A stretch of DNA of 64,000 nucleotides from Acinetobacter sp. P8-3-8 (GCF_000214135.1 NZ_AFIE01000007.1:56239-120238), one strand, 5' to 3'; positions 10,801 through 18,298 are shown, numbered from the stretch's first letter. Notes: a model not told the origin generated them from the letters alone. Program-made: numbers and translations.

Positions 10801-10875
10801 GTATTTTGAGGGCTGAGTATATGTGCCCTCAAAACTTAATATCAAATTGTTTTTAGATCCAGGAGAATATGGCAT
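7837..10875 (-). CDS. Giant phage virion-region protein built of 22-residue repeats
   Basis: The 1012-residue protein is composed largely of a repeat with consensus roughly R-Y-I/V-x-P-x-G-L-x-S-x-x-F/Y-G-x-x-x-I-x-N. In the clearest block, Gly falls at residues 68, 90, 112, 134, 156, 178 and 200, and a second Gly at 75, 97, 119, 141, 163, 185 and 207, an exact 22-residue period. More degenerate copies continue to the C-terminus, interrupted by less regular inserts (about 350-400 and 640-760). Such a strict period suggests a beta-solenoid or filament. I recall similar Gly-Phe-Gly repeats in uncharacterised proteins of other podovirus-like phages, but know of no function. Confidence 0.82.
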   Translation of the reverse strand: MPYSPGSKNNLILSFEGTYTQPSKYNLILALGDDASGEDQLIGGIGFDSFTPGQTIIRNRNERIAPVGVLSNQYGLPDVKNYHKFVTPPGLNATAYGRFTIITKNRYVRPGGYAATLYGKPLVDNRLNYIRLSGINSFVSGEAKAANLRRYVAPQGLGQTAFGSIKIENKLRFLRTTGRDSLVFGKLKIQSLRSYIPIAGLGSFAAGRARISFNLQKATMKQENVSTLWGAKTFVAFGLRYVEANSNFDMAKYGKAWIEYNPRYIEPRGIFEQFPSNHQIGMSRSVGMLGHDSARFGSRIIPENRTLLPSGFSTIFGETEIYNFVQHIYLKGFLTAGETSDHRWGRQEVFNSTQYLAPFHYDQDKTTGKWQYDDYTTKEPLQVLNRNRRVPTFGTLMQKFGYADIVNGARTIHPVGLASPIEVEATKTMVADGIRPFRIPSIEPPHFSNNHIVWLSGKRYSISGSLFELFGIPHVENTRRIYRFISLGEQSLFGQSTVSHAIRNVRIQSDYSIAAPVIPMPEVKLGVRYIEARGIDSVRYGSAFVEERFTKIAPRWIAQNRVGEPQIRNKTPQLRARGIAMDEYGQAYIGLYTRPLYVNGLNAQIFGRTTIADRMQRVDFMSYGVAIPEFTKTHKIEEIGAGNYLPKRISPPGMWTDNFPREGGEKRHTVRQNVLSPIHEKPMTLYGTAVVTANTIRVEPGYYDRLYGNPRVEHKNRRVYVEEWEENLVPPKPRTSPLTIWVTDKPPKQAVNNHPPQKLPLHHIDGYGVPGKDKPGIALGVPRISHYHQRVSAALGSQLKIGEHRVWLQSSFILPKGFNNMRMGQLGPIGTQHVSFIRPPLFTLFGSAEIEHIEPRIMPQPLGFSLSVIGRPAIDHFHREIKMTGLLSQAIGTRLNGDTPYMWKGLRVGAHVPFVLGGGVMSRYGTAWISGRVREIRPVGLDSALVAIYDRDNFQGRLQVWMRKFEPAIPKQTVQVSGLSSLAIGIPDIKPAVHYIRPDGNSDNFRKGGGLF

Positions 10876-10883
10876 AACGACTT

Positions 10884-11147
10884 TTAAACCCGATCATGAC
10901 GGCTAAGGTTGTATTCAAGCTCAGGATCTATCGCAACCACATAGCTTGAGCCAAAGTTATTACCAAACAAAATATACGAACCATCTGTCTTTGACTGCAT
11001 TTGGCTGACAAGCTCTCCACTTTCTCGATTGTATGCACGCACTACACACGCTATGGGCAAGCCGTTTCGTCTAACCTCTCCCTTTATTAAACGCGTTTTA
11101 CCTGTGCGCTCTATGGCATTTCTTTTGGCTTGTATATTAAGACGCAT
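10884..11147 (-). CDS. Small phage beta-sandwich protein, carboxypeptidase-regulatory-like
   Basis: The start is set at the ATG at 11147, which overlaps the stop of the upstream gene (TGATG) and has a GAGGTG site; a TTG three bases earlier is less likely. The 87 residues show the pattern GEVRRNGLPIACVVRAYNR, then SKTDGSYILFG, typical of the small Ig-like carboxypeptidase-regulatory fold found in surface and phage fibre proteins. It lies directly before the giant repeat protein and may be an adaptor for it; that role is inferred. Confidence 0.72.
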   Translation of the reverse strand: MRLNIQAKRNAIERTGKTRLIKGEVRRNGLPIACVVRAYNRESGELVSQMQSKTDGSYILFGNNFGSSYVVAIDPELEYNLSRHDRV

Positions 11148-12394
11148 CAATACACCTCGCCTAAATCAATTAGAATTGATCCATAACGCAAGGAGCTTCC
11201 AAAAAATCTACGCTTTAAATATGCTCGATTATCTTCTGTGAATAATGTGTATGCAGGTTCAGTTGATGCAGTGCTATTCATAACACAGCGCAATAGCGGT
11301 GGCTCTCCAATCAGGTAATTACTCTTATCTACACATAAAAACGGGCAGTGATAAATATTTTCACCAGTTTTCTTAGAGAAAGAGTCTGAATATCCTGTAA
11401 AATTACCGCCTGCAAGTGTAAAATTAATACGAGTAAATGTATCAGGCTGATATGCACCAAAAACATCCTTGAGTAGAATTAAACCATCAAAGTCTGAAGT
11501 GCAAAATGTTGTATTGGTACCTGAATATGATCTGGATGTGCTTGCTGCTGCATATTGAATTTGCGCTGATAAAAAAGGTATGTCCTGACCATCAAACACG
11601 CCAAAACCGTATGCTGTAGAACAGTGACGATTGCTATTAGTTGAAGTATTGGGTGCCACACTAGGTAGAATAAAAAAACTGTCTTTCGTTGCCACCAACA
11701 CCCAGTCTCGGTCCCCATTTGCTGCCACACTATTTTCAGACCAAGTACTACCAACATTTGAGTTAATAGCTGTAGCATGATACCACTTCGCCCAACCACT
11801 GATTGCAGACGAACCAGAACCTGTTCCAAGCCAATTTTTAGTTGAGTTCGTTGGATCAAATGGGGCTTGATTTCCACCAATATCATCAATACCAGTACAA
11901 GATTCCAGAATACCTACTTTTGCAAACTTCGCATAAGTCGTTGTATAGACTGGATCAAGACTATTATCAACACGCAGAAAATAAGGATTTGCGACCAAAT
12001 CCTTCGCCTGATAAACGGCTTTATGTGTACCTGAAAACTTTTTCACCCATCCAACTGAAGCTAATTTACATGCGATTGAACCTGTCGCAGTCTGATCCGG
12101 TAAATCTATTAAAAACTCCAAAGTATTTGATGTGATGCCAAGTACTTTAAACTCAGCATTGAGTTCAGGTGTGTCGGCTCCTGAAATTTCAATCCACTGA
12201 AATTGGTTGATCTTGTGTGGATTAGCAAATGTTGCAATCCCAACACCATCTTGTATTTGTAGCGATATTAGTGCTTGAGTACCAAAACCATTTATTAAAC
12301 ATTCATCAAGTACATCGATCATACTCCCCCATGTATTTGTCAACTTAGGGGCATTCAAATTATCAGAACTAAACCACTTTACCTGACCACTCAT
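11147..12394 (-). CDS. Phage virion-region protein, unknown, beta-rich
   Basis: The 415-residue product is rich in Ser, Thr, Asn and aromatic residues with many short predicted strands, and resembles phage proteins found between the capsid genes and fibre genes of podovirus-like prophages. No catalytic motif was found. A C-type-lectin-like or receptor-binding role was considered because of the Trp/Asn/Gly-rich stretches around residues 170-300, but no retroelement or template repeat that would support a variable receptor protein is present. It overlaps both neighbours by a few bases, indicating a tight operon. Confidence 0.72.
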   Translation of the reverse strand: MSGQVKWFSSDNLNAPKLTNTWGSMIDVLDECLINGFGTQALISLQIQDGVGIATFANPHKINQFQWIEISGADTPELNAEFKVLGITSNTLEFLIDLPDQTATGSIACKLASVGWVKKFSGTHKAVYQAKDLVANPYFLRVDNSLDPVYTTTYAKFAKVGILESCTGIDDIGGNQAPFDPTNSTKNWLGTGSGSSAISGWAKWYHATAINSNVGSTWSENSVAANGDRDWVLVATKDSFFILPSVAPNTSTNSNRHCSTAYGFGVFDGQDIPFLSAQIQYAAASTSRSYSGTNTTFCTSDFDGLILLKDVFGAYQPDTFTRINFTLAGGNFTGYSDSFSKKTGENIYHCPFLCVDKSNYLIGEPPLLRCVMNSTASTEPAYTLFTEDNRAYLKRRFFGSSLRYGSILIDLGEVY

Positions 12395-12699
12395 TTCAAT
12401 TCACCATATACCGTTTCGTTAGGCCAATATCCTTTTGCTGTATGCCAGGCTTCAAATTCATTAAACAGCTTGCTTTCATCGGATAGGACTTCTGGCTCAA
12501 TTATCTGTTTAATCCAGTCCTCAATGTTGTGTGTTCCCTGTTCGCCTTGAGCGCGTGTTTCACAACAGAACATTTGGAAGGGTGCTGAATTAATCAAAGT
12601 AAACCAATCATGTATTAGATTCACACCACCCATAACGATAGGTTCTGGCGTAATGGATTCCATATTGATAACAATTGGCTCAGGTTTGTTTTCGGACAT
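12391..12699 (-). CDS. Small acidic phage protein, unknown function
   Basis: The 102-residue product is acidic and has a Pro/Glu-rich N-terminus (PEPIVINMESITPEPIVMGG, with two PEPIV units) and a Trp-containing C-terminal half ending WPNETVYGELK. It overlaps the following gene by four bases (ATGA type). Tail-fibre assembly chaperones are of this size and charge and lie next to fibre genes, but I see no diagnostic motif. Confidence 0.65.
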   Translation of the reverse strand: MSENKPEPIVINMESITPEPIVMGGVNLIHDWFTLINSAPFQMFCCETRAQGEQGTHNIEDWIKQIIEPEVLSDESKLFNEFEAWHTAKGYWPNETVYGELK

Positions 12700-12710
12700 T
12701 TAGATTCTCC

Positions 12711-12732
12711 AAAAGCCTACAAGAATGTAGGC
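12711..12732 (-). terminator. Short hairpin between two late genes
   Basis: On the minus strand GCCTAC-ATTCTT-GTAGGC forms a 6-bp stem followed by TTTT and then GG. It is a weak terminator or attenuator upstream of the 12391-12699 gene. An overlapping AAGCCTACAAGAAT-like sequence also occurs near 4069. Confidence 0.45.
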
Positions 12733-12746
12733 ACGTTTAATGGTGC

Positions 12747-13154
12747 TTACACCTTGTAGATCTTATTGGTCCCGTTATCCCATGTGATAATAATGTCACC
12801 GCCATTTGGCGTTATAGGTAAGCCTGTTGCAGTATCTAGGAAAGCCAGCAATGGACTGGTTGCTTCACTGCCTGTATCTACATAAATCACAATCGCACCA
12901 ATCGCACCACCAGATACAGCAGTGAATGTTGCATCGTTGGCATCAGCTGCGCCACCAGCTGTGGTTTTACCTGTTAGCGTGACTGGACCTGCGATACGTG
13001 CGGAACCTGAAATATCAGACAAAAATTTGTGAGTGGACGCATTGACGGTATATGCCGATGTACTAACCAGGAGTACTTTTACTGTGTCGGTTAGCCAGTT
13101 AAATTGACCTTCGAGATAACCCTTTCGAGCTTCGTCATAGAGTGTGTTTGCCAT
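12747..13154 (-). CDS. Phage virion-region protein, unknown function
   Basis: The ATG at 13154 is chosen over the longer frame from 13187 because the product then begins MANTLYDEARKGYLEGQ and a GGAGA site lies about ten bases upstream, inside the end of the previous gene. The 135 residues have an N-terminal helix and a long Ala/Thr/Gly-rich beta region. Similar proteins occur next to capsid and adaptor genes in several podovirus and siphovirus genomes without known function. The 20-base overlap with the CsrA-like gene suggests translational coupling. Confidence 0.7.
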   Translation of the reverse strand: MANTLYDEARKGYLEGQFNWLTDTVKVLLVSTSAYTVNASTHKFLSDISGSARIAGPVTLTGKTTAGGAADANDATFTAVSGGAIGAIVIYVDTGSEATSPLLAFLDTATGLPITPNGGDIIITWDNGTNKIYKV

Positions 13155-13332
13155 GTGCTTGAGTCTCCATAGTTGAATCTGAAGCACTCATGCGCTCATG
13201 TTTAATTTCAATGCGATTATCTGCTTCAACACAAATTCGAGCCAATTGTCCTGATTTTTTGATCAATTGAACTTTGGCACCGCCAATGTAAAGCGTATCT
13301 TCGGTCTTTAAATCAATTGTACGTTTGCCCAT
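13135..13332 (-). CDS. CsrA-like small phage protein
   Basis: The product has 65 residues. Its middle part (about residues 12-47) can be aligned with CsrA/RsmA: TLYIGGAKVQLIKKSG parallels the TLMIG..VTVTVLGVKG strands, then ARICVEA parallels VRIGVNAP, and RIEIKHERM parallels VAVHREEI. CsrA is a small five-strand RNA-binding dimer that controls translation by covering GGA-containing leaders. The fit covers most of the fold, but the N-terminal MLILTRR of classic CsrA is replaced by KRTIDLK and the catalytically silent fold leaves no decisive residue to check. It lies in the virion operon after a strong terminator. Confidence 0.55.
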   Translation of the reverse strand: MGKRTIDLKTEDTLYIGGAKVQLIKKSGQLARICVEADNRIEIKHERMSASDSTMETQAHGKHTL

Positions 13333-13372
13333 CTTTGTGCATGATTAAATAAAATAAGTAAGATCATTATGT

Positions 13373-13407
13373 AAAAAACCCCTGAAAAGCTTTAGCCTTA
13401 CAGGGGT
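13373..13407 (-). terminator. Intrinsic terminator containing the boundary motif
   Basis: On the minus strand ACCCCTG and CAGGGGT form a 7-bp stem followed by TTTTTT. The loop includes boundary motif copy B (13392-13406). It follows the 13426-14100 gene and separates the head adaptor block from the CsrA-like gene. Confidence 0.8.
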
Positions 13408-13425
13408 GCTTATGTCACAAGCAAG

Positions 13426-14100
13426 TCATGGCATGAATGGAATAACGTTATGCGGTATATCCTCACGAGTAATGCGTCGCAAATCACTGTCAGGACGTTC
13501 CCCAAAGTATTCCGTGAAGTTTTGCAAAGCCTGGGCTGACCGATTTGGATCAAAGAATTCTGCATCTGGTACCTTAAACGCTTGGTGTAGAACCCACTGA
13601 ATCAATTGAACATGGTGAATTTGGTTAATTTCTGGAATATCAGTATCACTTTCCATTGGTGACAATGGCACACGATAGCCTTCCAATTGTAATTCACCGC
13701 CTACATCAGGAATTGGAACAAGACGAATACCTGTGTCATCCTGAATAATGTGTTCAGGTTTACCCTGTTTCACTCGCCAATTCTCACCATCATAGTAATG
13801 ATCGAGTAATTCAGCTGACATTAAAGTCAAGTATTGCCCTTTTGTTCCATCGCTTGGCTGGAACCACACTCGAGTCAATTCGTATAACGATTCATGTAAC
13901 TGATAACGAGATGAACCAATTAATACATTAATCTTACAAACATCATTGTTTTGAGATTCATGCAATAAACGACCACGGATACACGCTTCACTTACGGCAT
14001 CATTAAGCCAATCAATGACACTAGCATCATCAATAAAATATGGTTCTACTTTATCGTTGGCCAGTGTACGAAAACGGCTGATCAGGTCATTTAGCTGCAT
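13426..14100 (-). CDS. Probable phage head-tail adaptor
   Basis: The 224-residue product starts MQLNDLISRFRTLANDKVEPYF and continues with a helical N-terminal segment containing WLNDAVSEACIRGR, then a beta segment. This layout is typical of gp4/gp6-like connector or adaptor proteins that follow the capsid gene and stack under the portal in podovirus-like phages. The position, two genes after the capsid, supports the call. The gene abuts the RyR-domain gene upstream (stop and start share a base) and ends at a terminator. Confidence 0.65.
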   Translation of the reverse strand: MQLNDLISRFRTLANDKVEPYFIDDASVIDWLNDAVSEACIRGRLLHESQNNDVCKINVLIGSSRYQLHESLYELTRVWFQPSDGTKGQYLTLMSAELLDHYYDGENWRVKQGKPEHIIQDDTGIRLVPIPDVGGELQLEGYRVPLSPMESDTDIPEINQIHHVQLIQWVLHQAFKVPDAEFFDPNRSAQALQNFTEYFGERPDSDLRRITREDIPHNVIPFMP

Positions 14101-14993
14101 TACACAACCCCATATTGATGAATCATTTGAGTAACTGACTCTTTTAATTCATCAAGATTTTTTTGTGGGCTAAGTTTCTGCTCATACTTTTCTAAAGCAT
14201 ATTGAACCAAGCCAGCCTTTGTCATTTTTCCAATCGTTTCAATTTCATCAAGAACTTTATTTTCTTTATCAATTTCTTCTTGCTGTTTTTCTTTAGAGCG
14301 ATTGAGAATACTTGACGTATCATCATCTAAGCCTTGCTCAGTAGATTCACCAGAAATGGATTCAGGCTCACCCTCATAACGAGTAAACTCAGGATGTTTT
14401 AAAAACTTGGTTGCCAAATCACTTGGAATTGATCGCACTTGACCTTGTTCAAAGGTTAAAGCTGATTCGTATAAGTGGTCGGTATATAGAGATTTATTTC
14501 CAATATACTGAATTGATACACCAGCAGATTTTTGAACAACATTGGTTGGGGTAATTGTCGCTGTATTAATTGCGACATTCTTTTGATGCTCAACCTTTTG
14601 GCGTAGATTCACAACTTCCGCACTCAATGCCAAGTAATCTTCAGGATCAGGCAAGTCCTTAACCAAATGAACTGTTGTACGGAATAAATAATCCTTTGCC
14701 TTTTGTTCATCTGGTAATTCTTCATAAGGTAAAAAACATGGATGTTCTTTTTTCTCCATATCTTTTACTTCACCATACTTCCAGCCCTCAGCTTCTTTGA
14801 CCTTATACCAAGACTCATGAGACTGTTCAGGTGTTGCATCAGAATTTGCCAAATGCATTTCAACGCCAGCAATCAAACTTTGTTTATGTGATTCTGGTGT
14901 GTCATCCCAAGCAGGTTGACTATCATCACCCATTGATTGGCAATATGCAGCATTAATCACATGACACATCATCGCTATTGCAATCGTTTTCAT
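14100..14993 (-). CDS. Phage protein with N-terminal RyR domain
   Basis: The 297-residue product begins with a recognisable RyR domain (about residues 8-110): CHVINAAYCQSMGDD, PAWDD, KQSLIAGVEMHL, TPEQSHESWYKVKEAEGW, YGEVKDMEKKEHPCF, PYEELPDEQKAKDYLFRTTV. These match the conserved W, ESH, GW..G..KD, HPC..PY..L and KD..F positions of the family, named from ryanodine receptors and found in bacteria and phages. Residues 110-297 are helical, acidic and unassigned, including KEKQQEEIDKENKVLDEIE. The function in phages is not known to me. A GGTGATAAG site precedes the start. Confidence 0.8.
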   Translation of the reverse strand: MKTIAIAMMCHVINAAYCQSMGDDSQPAWDDTPESHKQSLIAGVEMHLANSDATPEQSHESWYKVKEAEGWKYGEVKDMEKKEHPCFLPYEELPDEQKAKDYLFRTTVHLVKDLPDPEDYLALSAEVVNLRQKVEHQKNVAINTATITPTNVVQKSAGVSIQYIGNKSLYTDHLYESALTFEQGQVRSIPSDLATKFLKHPEFTRYEGEPESISGESTEQGLDDDTSSILNRSKEKQQEEIDKENKVLDEIETIGKMTKAGLVQYALEKYEQKLSPQKNLDELKESVTQMIHQYGVV

Positions 14994-15009
14994 CTTATCA
15001 CCGTAATAA

Positions 15010-15056
15010 GTTAAAAAATAAAAAGAATGGTGTAGGCCTGTCTAAAACCTACACCA
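15010..15056 (-). terminator. Intrinsic terminator after the decoration-protein candidate
   Basis: On the minus strand TGGTGTAGG pairs perfectly with CCTACACCA (9 bp, 11-base loop) and is followed by TTCTTTTTATTTTT. It lies just after the 15065-15538 gene. Confidence 0.85.
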
Positions 15057-15064
15057 TCAAAACA

Positions 15065-15538
15065 TTAACGAGGACCTGTCAATTCACCACTGACAATAAC
15101 CTTGATGTCGCTTGCCTTGGCATTCGCTGCGCCACCAGTGGTTAAAATCAATCGTGCAGCCTTAGGCAAGGTTACCAATTTACCTGTATTAGCACGTAAT
15201 CGACCTGCCGTTGCAAGATCACCAGCATTGATAAAATATGCTGCATCTTGTGGTACTTCTGTACTATCACCATCAACATATTTAAAGCCAAGTGAACCTG
15301 TAACGGTGGCTGTCATACCTGTTTTAATCAGGATTTGAGCATCATCAAGGCGCATACCTTCTGGTAGTTCACCTAAATCGATAACATCACCACTTGCTAC
15401 TGCAACAGTTGTGTCTGAATCAATTACGGCACCTGAAGCATTCGTGGCAAGAAAAAATGCTAACGCTGTAACATTGCCATATGGTGAGAATCCACCAAAC
15501 TGACCATAACCACTAGGCTTCTTCTTAATTGTCGCCAT
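15065..15538 (-). CDS. Phage head decoration or capsid-associated protein candidate
   Basis: The start at 15538 (MATIKKKPSGYGQFGG) is preferred to 15553 because a GGAGA site is eight bases upstream. The 157-residue product is Ala/Gly/Thr/Val-rich and beta-like, with an alternating-strand central region (DSDTTVAVASGDVIDLGELP) and no catalytic motif. Immediately downstream of the major capsid gene and followed by a strong terminator, it is in the usual place of a head decoration or stabilising protein. The assignment is based on position and composition only. Confidence 0.65.
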   Translation of the reverse strand: MATIKKKPSGYGQFGGFSPYGNVTALAFFLATNASGAVIDSDTTVAVASGDVIDLGELPEGMRLDDAQILIKTGMTATVTGSLGFKYVDGDSTEVPQDAAYFINAGDLATAGRLRANTGKLVTLPKAARLILTTGGAANAKASDIKVIVSGELTGPR

Positions 15539-15570
15539 TTTAAAAATCTCCAAGGATTAGAATAAGATGA

Positions 15571-15594
15571 GGTATGCCCATAACTGGACATACC
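15571..15594 (-). terminator. Weak hairpin between capsid gene and next gene
   Basis: GGTATG and CATACC form a 6-bp stem with a 12-base loop directly after the capsid stop codon. There is no clear T tract, so an attenuator or mRNA-end stabiliser is more likely than a full terminator. Confidence 0.4.
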
Positions 15595-15602
15595 CAAAAC
15601 AA

Positions 15603-16892
15603 TTACTGATTAGCACCAATGATTGGCACAGCGGTATCGACAACAGTTACACCATAGTCGGTAAATTCTGTACGCTCACCAGTATCAACAGCGAAACGGA
15701 TTTTTGATGTACCACGAATGGCACCGATCAATAATTCCCATTTATCACCATGATCAAGGTCTTTTTCAGACCAGAAGAAAGGTACGCCAGACTTATCACT
15801 TGCAGCCATTGCTTCCGCAATTGCTTGTCCACCCAAAATAATTGAACGGTCAACAGCGAAATTGCTACCAAAGCTTGATGGCACGATTAAATCTGATTCA
15901 GCTTCACTATCATGCGAAGCACAATATTTAATTGTGTCACCTGCATAGAAACGAATTGGACGTGGCATTTTTCGAATAATAAATCCGTTCCATAAACCTA
16001 CATCACCTAAGAAAAGCGGATGTTGTTTTGCCTGACTTGCTCGTGCAAATGCAGATGATTGGAAAGAACGGAAACCTGGTTGAGCAGCAAATTTGTTGTA
16101 CTGTGCTGGCGATACAAGCCATACACGTAATGGTGAATCTTCCGCAGCAACATCACCTTCAAACTTACAAATAGGTGGTGGTAAAGCAATTTGATCCAGA
16201 ACAGTTTTCATTGAATCAACTGAATCCATTGTAAATAGATCAGTTGTTGCAATATCAAACTCACCTGCATTGCTTTTAACGCTCTGCACACCAGAACCAT
16301 CAACAACATAGTGACGGTTTTTAGTTGGTGCTTTAACACGGTTCACCATGATTTCATTGAAGTTTTTATGGTTATCTTTAGGAATAACCCATTCAATGTT
16401 GTTATGAGAACCACGTGCACCAGCCATATGCACCAGTAATGACTGATCACAATAGCGATCCATCAAGTTCTGAGCGACTGGACGACCAAGTTTGCGTAAA
16501 TCAGCTGGGCTACGAATCTGTGACATCACGTTACCCAAATCAACAGGGAAACGAGCTTGGTTCACACGTAGGCGATCTTCATTCAAAGACATCCCCACAC
16601 CACGACCTTCAGCATACGCACTACCCATAATTGGATATGCACCGACTGGATTTAGTAAGTGGAATGTCACTTCATCACCACGCCCTTTTCCTAAGTCCTG
16701 AACACGAACAATAGGCATATGGGATGTGGTTTGTTTACGGAGAGTCGCTTCCGCACCTGCTTCGCCCTTAGGCATTTTCCCAGCCAATAGGTTTAAGGTG
16801 CTGTTACGATTCATGTGTGTAGCGAACAGACCTACCGCTTGGGTAACTAAATTGGTCTTATCGCCATAACTTGCGTTAGTTTTAGTAGTCAT
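15603..16892 (-). CDS. Major capsid protein, N4-gp56 type
   Basis: The 429-residue protein shows the features of the N4-gp56 (DUF4043) capsid family: an N-terminal segment about avoiding aggregation with NLLAGKMPKGEAGAEATLRKQTT, RVQDLGKGRGDEVTFHLLNP, a GVGMSLNEDRLRVNQARFPVDLG motif, QNLMDRYCDQSLLVHMAGARG and a C-terminal FGSNFAVDRSIILGGQA. It forms the head shell. It is preceded by a scaffold-like gene and followed by a decoration candidate, the usual order. Length is normal for the family. Confidence 0.9.
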   Translation of the reverse strand: MTTKTNASYGDKTNLVTQAVGLFATHMNRNSTLNLLAGKMPKGEAGAEATLRKQTTSHMPIVRVQDLGKGRGDEVTFHLLNPVGAYPIMGSAYAEGRGVGMSLNEDRLRVNQARFPVDLGNVMSQIRSPADLRKLGRPVAQNLMDRYCDQSLLVHMAGARGSHNNIEWVIPKDNHKNFNEIMVNRVKAPTKNRHYVVDGSGVQSVKSNAGEFDIATTDLFTMDSVDSMKTVLDQIALPPPICKFEGDVAAEDSPLRVWLVSPAQYNKFAAQPGFRSFQSSAFARASQAKQHPLFLGDVGLWNGFIIRKMPRPIRFYAGDTIKYCASHDSEAESDLIVPSSFGSNFAVDRSIILGGQAIAEAMAASDKSGVPFFWSEKDLDHGDKWELLIGAIRGTSKIRFAVDTGERTEFTDYGVTVVDTAVPIIGANQ

Positions 16893-16918
16893 GTTTCAAA
16901 TACTCTCATCACGTATGT

Positions 16919-17965
16919 TTAAACACGTCTATTGAGAAATTGCTCCACTTGGTCGGGTGTCCATCCTTGCATTTCCTCTGCAAGTTGCGCTGGCGACATT
17001 GCTGCCAAACGCTCATCACGAGAAACACCAGCAGGACTACCAGCAGGCAAATCACTCAGACTGTTCGGTGGTGGTGTTTGAGCCTGACTCACAGCTTTTT
17101 GCGCTACTGCCTTTACTGCATCATTGGCAGGTTGAGCAGCTTGTTGACCTGATTGGGTATTCGACTTATACAATCCTAGAAGTTCTACCACCTGAGCAGC
17201 TGAACCTTTATCCAAAACTGTTTCATACGCATCTTTCAGAAAACTTGGTTGTGCATTCTTCCAATCATTAAATTCTTTCGATTCAACAATAGATTCTGCA
17301 TCTGGGTGTGCTGTAAAGATTTCGTTAAAATGGGCTTGCTCTACACTGACCTGCTGTTGTTGCTGAATTGGAGCTAAAGCAGTTTGTAATTGCTGTTGCA
17401 CCAAAGTTGAAACCTGTGAATTAACAAGTTTCTGAATACCAGCAGCCAAAGCTTCTTCGCTAAAATCCCCAAAGATTGCAGGGTCTACACCCTGATCAAT
17501 CGCTTGTTGTGCGATATCAGCTTGGTTGTCCTGTGTAGTTGGAGCTTGTCCGTTATCTTTACGTTCCTGTGCATCAGCTTGAAGTTGTGCCAACTGTTGT
17601 TGAGCTTCATCAAACCTCTGCTTCCATTCCTTTTCACCGTTACGTGCTTCCACTAACTTGTCATAGGGAATGGTGTGTTTTCCGTCTTTAGCTAAGATCA
17701 CAGCATTTTCAGCATTTAACTGGCTTTCATCGACCTGTTGTTGCTGTTGTGCTTGTTGTGTATCAGCTGGTTGTTGCGTACCGTCTTGACCTTCAACTTT
17801 TGGGGTATTTTCTTCTGTAACTTGGGTAGTTGCTGGCTGACTACCATTTTCCGCATTTGCGGTATCGCCATTTAACGCTTGCTCTAAAAGCTGCGCTGCA
17901 AGTTCAGGTGATGCTTTACCACCGTTAGCTTCAATCAACTCATTTTGTTGCTCTGTAATATCCAT
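16919..17965 (-). CDS. Probable capsid scaffold protein
   Basis: The 348-residue product is acidic, Gln/Ala-rich and predicted to be mostly helical, with low-complexity stretches such as QQAQQQQQVD and a charged C-terminus (LAEEMQGWTPDQVEQFLNRRV). A protein of this type directly before the major capsid gene is typically the internal scaffold that is removed or ejected during head assembly. No protease motif is seen. The call rests on composition and position. Confidence 0.78.
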   Translation of the reverse strand: MDITEQQNELIEANGGKASPELAAQLLEQALNGDTANAENGSQPATTQVTEENTPKVEGQDGTQQPADTQQAQQQQQVDESQLNAENAVILAKDGKHTIPYDKLVEARNGEKEWKQRFDEAQQQLAQLQADAQERKDNGQAPTTQDNQADIAQQAIDQGVDPAIFGDFSEEALAAGIQKLVNSQVSTLVQQQLQTALAPIQQQQQVSVEQAHFNEIFTAHPDAESIVESKEFNDWKNAQPSFLKDAYETVLDKGSAAQVVELLGLYKSNTQSGQQAAQPANDAVKAVAQKAVSQAQTPPPNSLSDLPAGSPAGVSRDERLAAMSPAQLAEEMQGWTPDQVEQFLNRRV

Positions 17966-18035
17966 GTCTGTCCTATCACTTATCGCTGTGACCGCAAAGG
18001 CGAATGGCTAGAGTTATCTAGCGTTTAGCTGTTGA

Positions 18036-18064
18036 TTGCTCAACATGAGACAAGTGTCTAGGAT
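18036..18064 (+). promoter_or_regulatory. Possible promoter of the plus-strand moron gene
   Basis: TTGCTC (18036-18041), a 17-base spacer and TAGGAT (18059-18064) could form a sigma70 promoter for the 18104-18298 gene, which otherwise points against all its late-region neighbours. The -10 match is only moderate; a TATATA nearby is an alternative. Confidence 0.35.
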
Positions 18065-18078
18065 TTATATATGATGTC

Positions 18079-18095
18079 GTTAGCCTTACAGGGGG
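18079..18095. repeat. Boundary motif copy C
   Basis: GTTAGCCTTACAGGGGG lies just upstream of the start of the 18104-18298 gene, its G run forming part of the ribosome-binding region. It is one of four copies in the late region (see 285-299). Confidence 0.55.
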
Positions 18096-18103
18096 TAGGA
18101 TTA

Positions 18104-18298
18104 ATGGCAGAATATTGTGTTCAATGCGCCAAGCAATATGGAATGAGTAATGGGTTTATCAATGAATGTAAACCTAACTATCTAGCAAATGTTATTTGTG
18201 ACGGTTGTGGTGTAATTCAGGTGAATCACAAAGGTGAATGTGTGAGCCATGATTGCGACAATGGCAATCATGCTGTGGATTGGCAAATCAAAAAATAA
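18104..18298 (+). CDS. Small Cys-rich protein on the opposite strand of the late operon (moron)
   Basis: The ATG at 18104 is used because a GGGGGTAGGA site lies just upstream; the frame is open from 18071 but the earlier ATG has no good site. The 64-residue product has CxxC at residues 5-8 (CVQC) and again CDGC in the middle, then CVSHDC, so it probably binds zinc. It is the only plus-strand gene between the window start and the repressor and converges on 18307-18633 at a two-way terminator. A single gene with own signals in a virion operon is typical of a moron carrying lysogenic or counter-defence functions; no function can be named. Confidence 0.65.
   Translation: MAEYCVQCAKQYGMSNGFINECKPNYLANVICDGCGVIQVNHKGECVSHDCDNGNHAVDWQIKK

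Noticed and set aside
11147-12394. Diversity-generating retroelement with this protein as variable target
   Set aside because: No reverse transcriptase frame with a YxDD motif and no template-like near repeat of the 3' end was found in the window.
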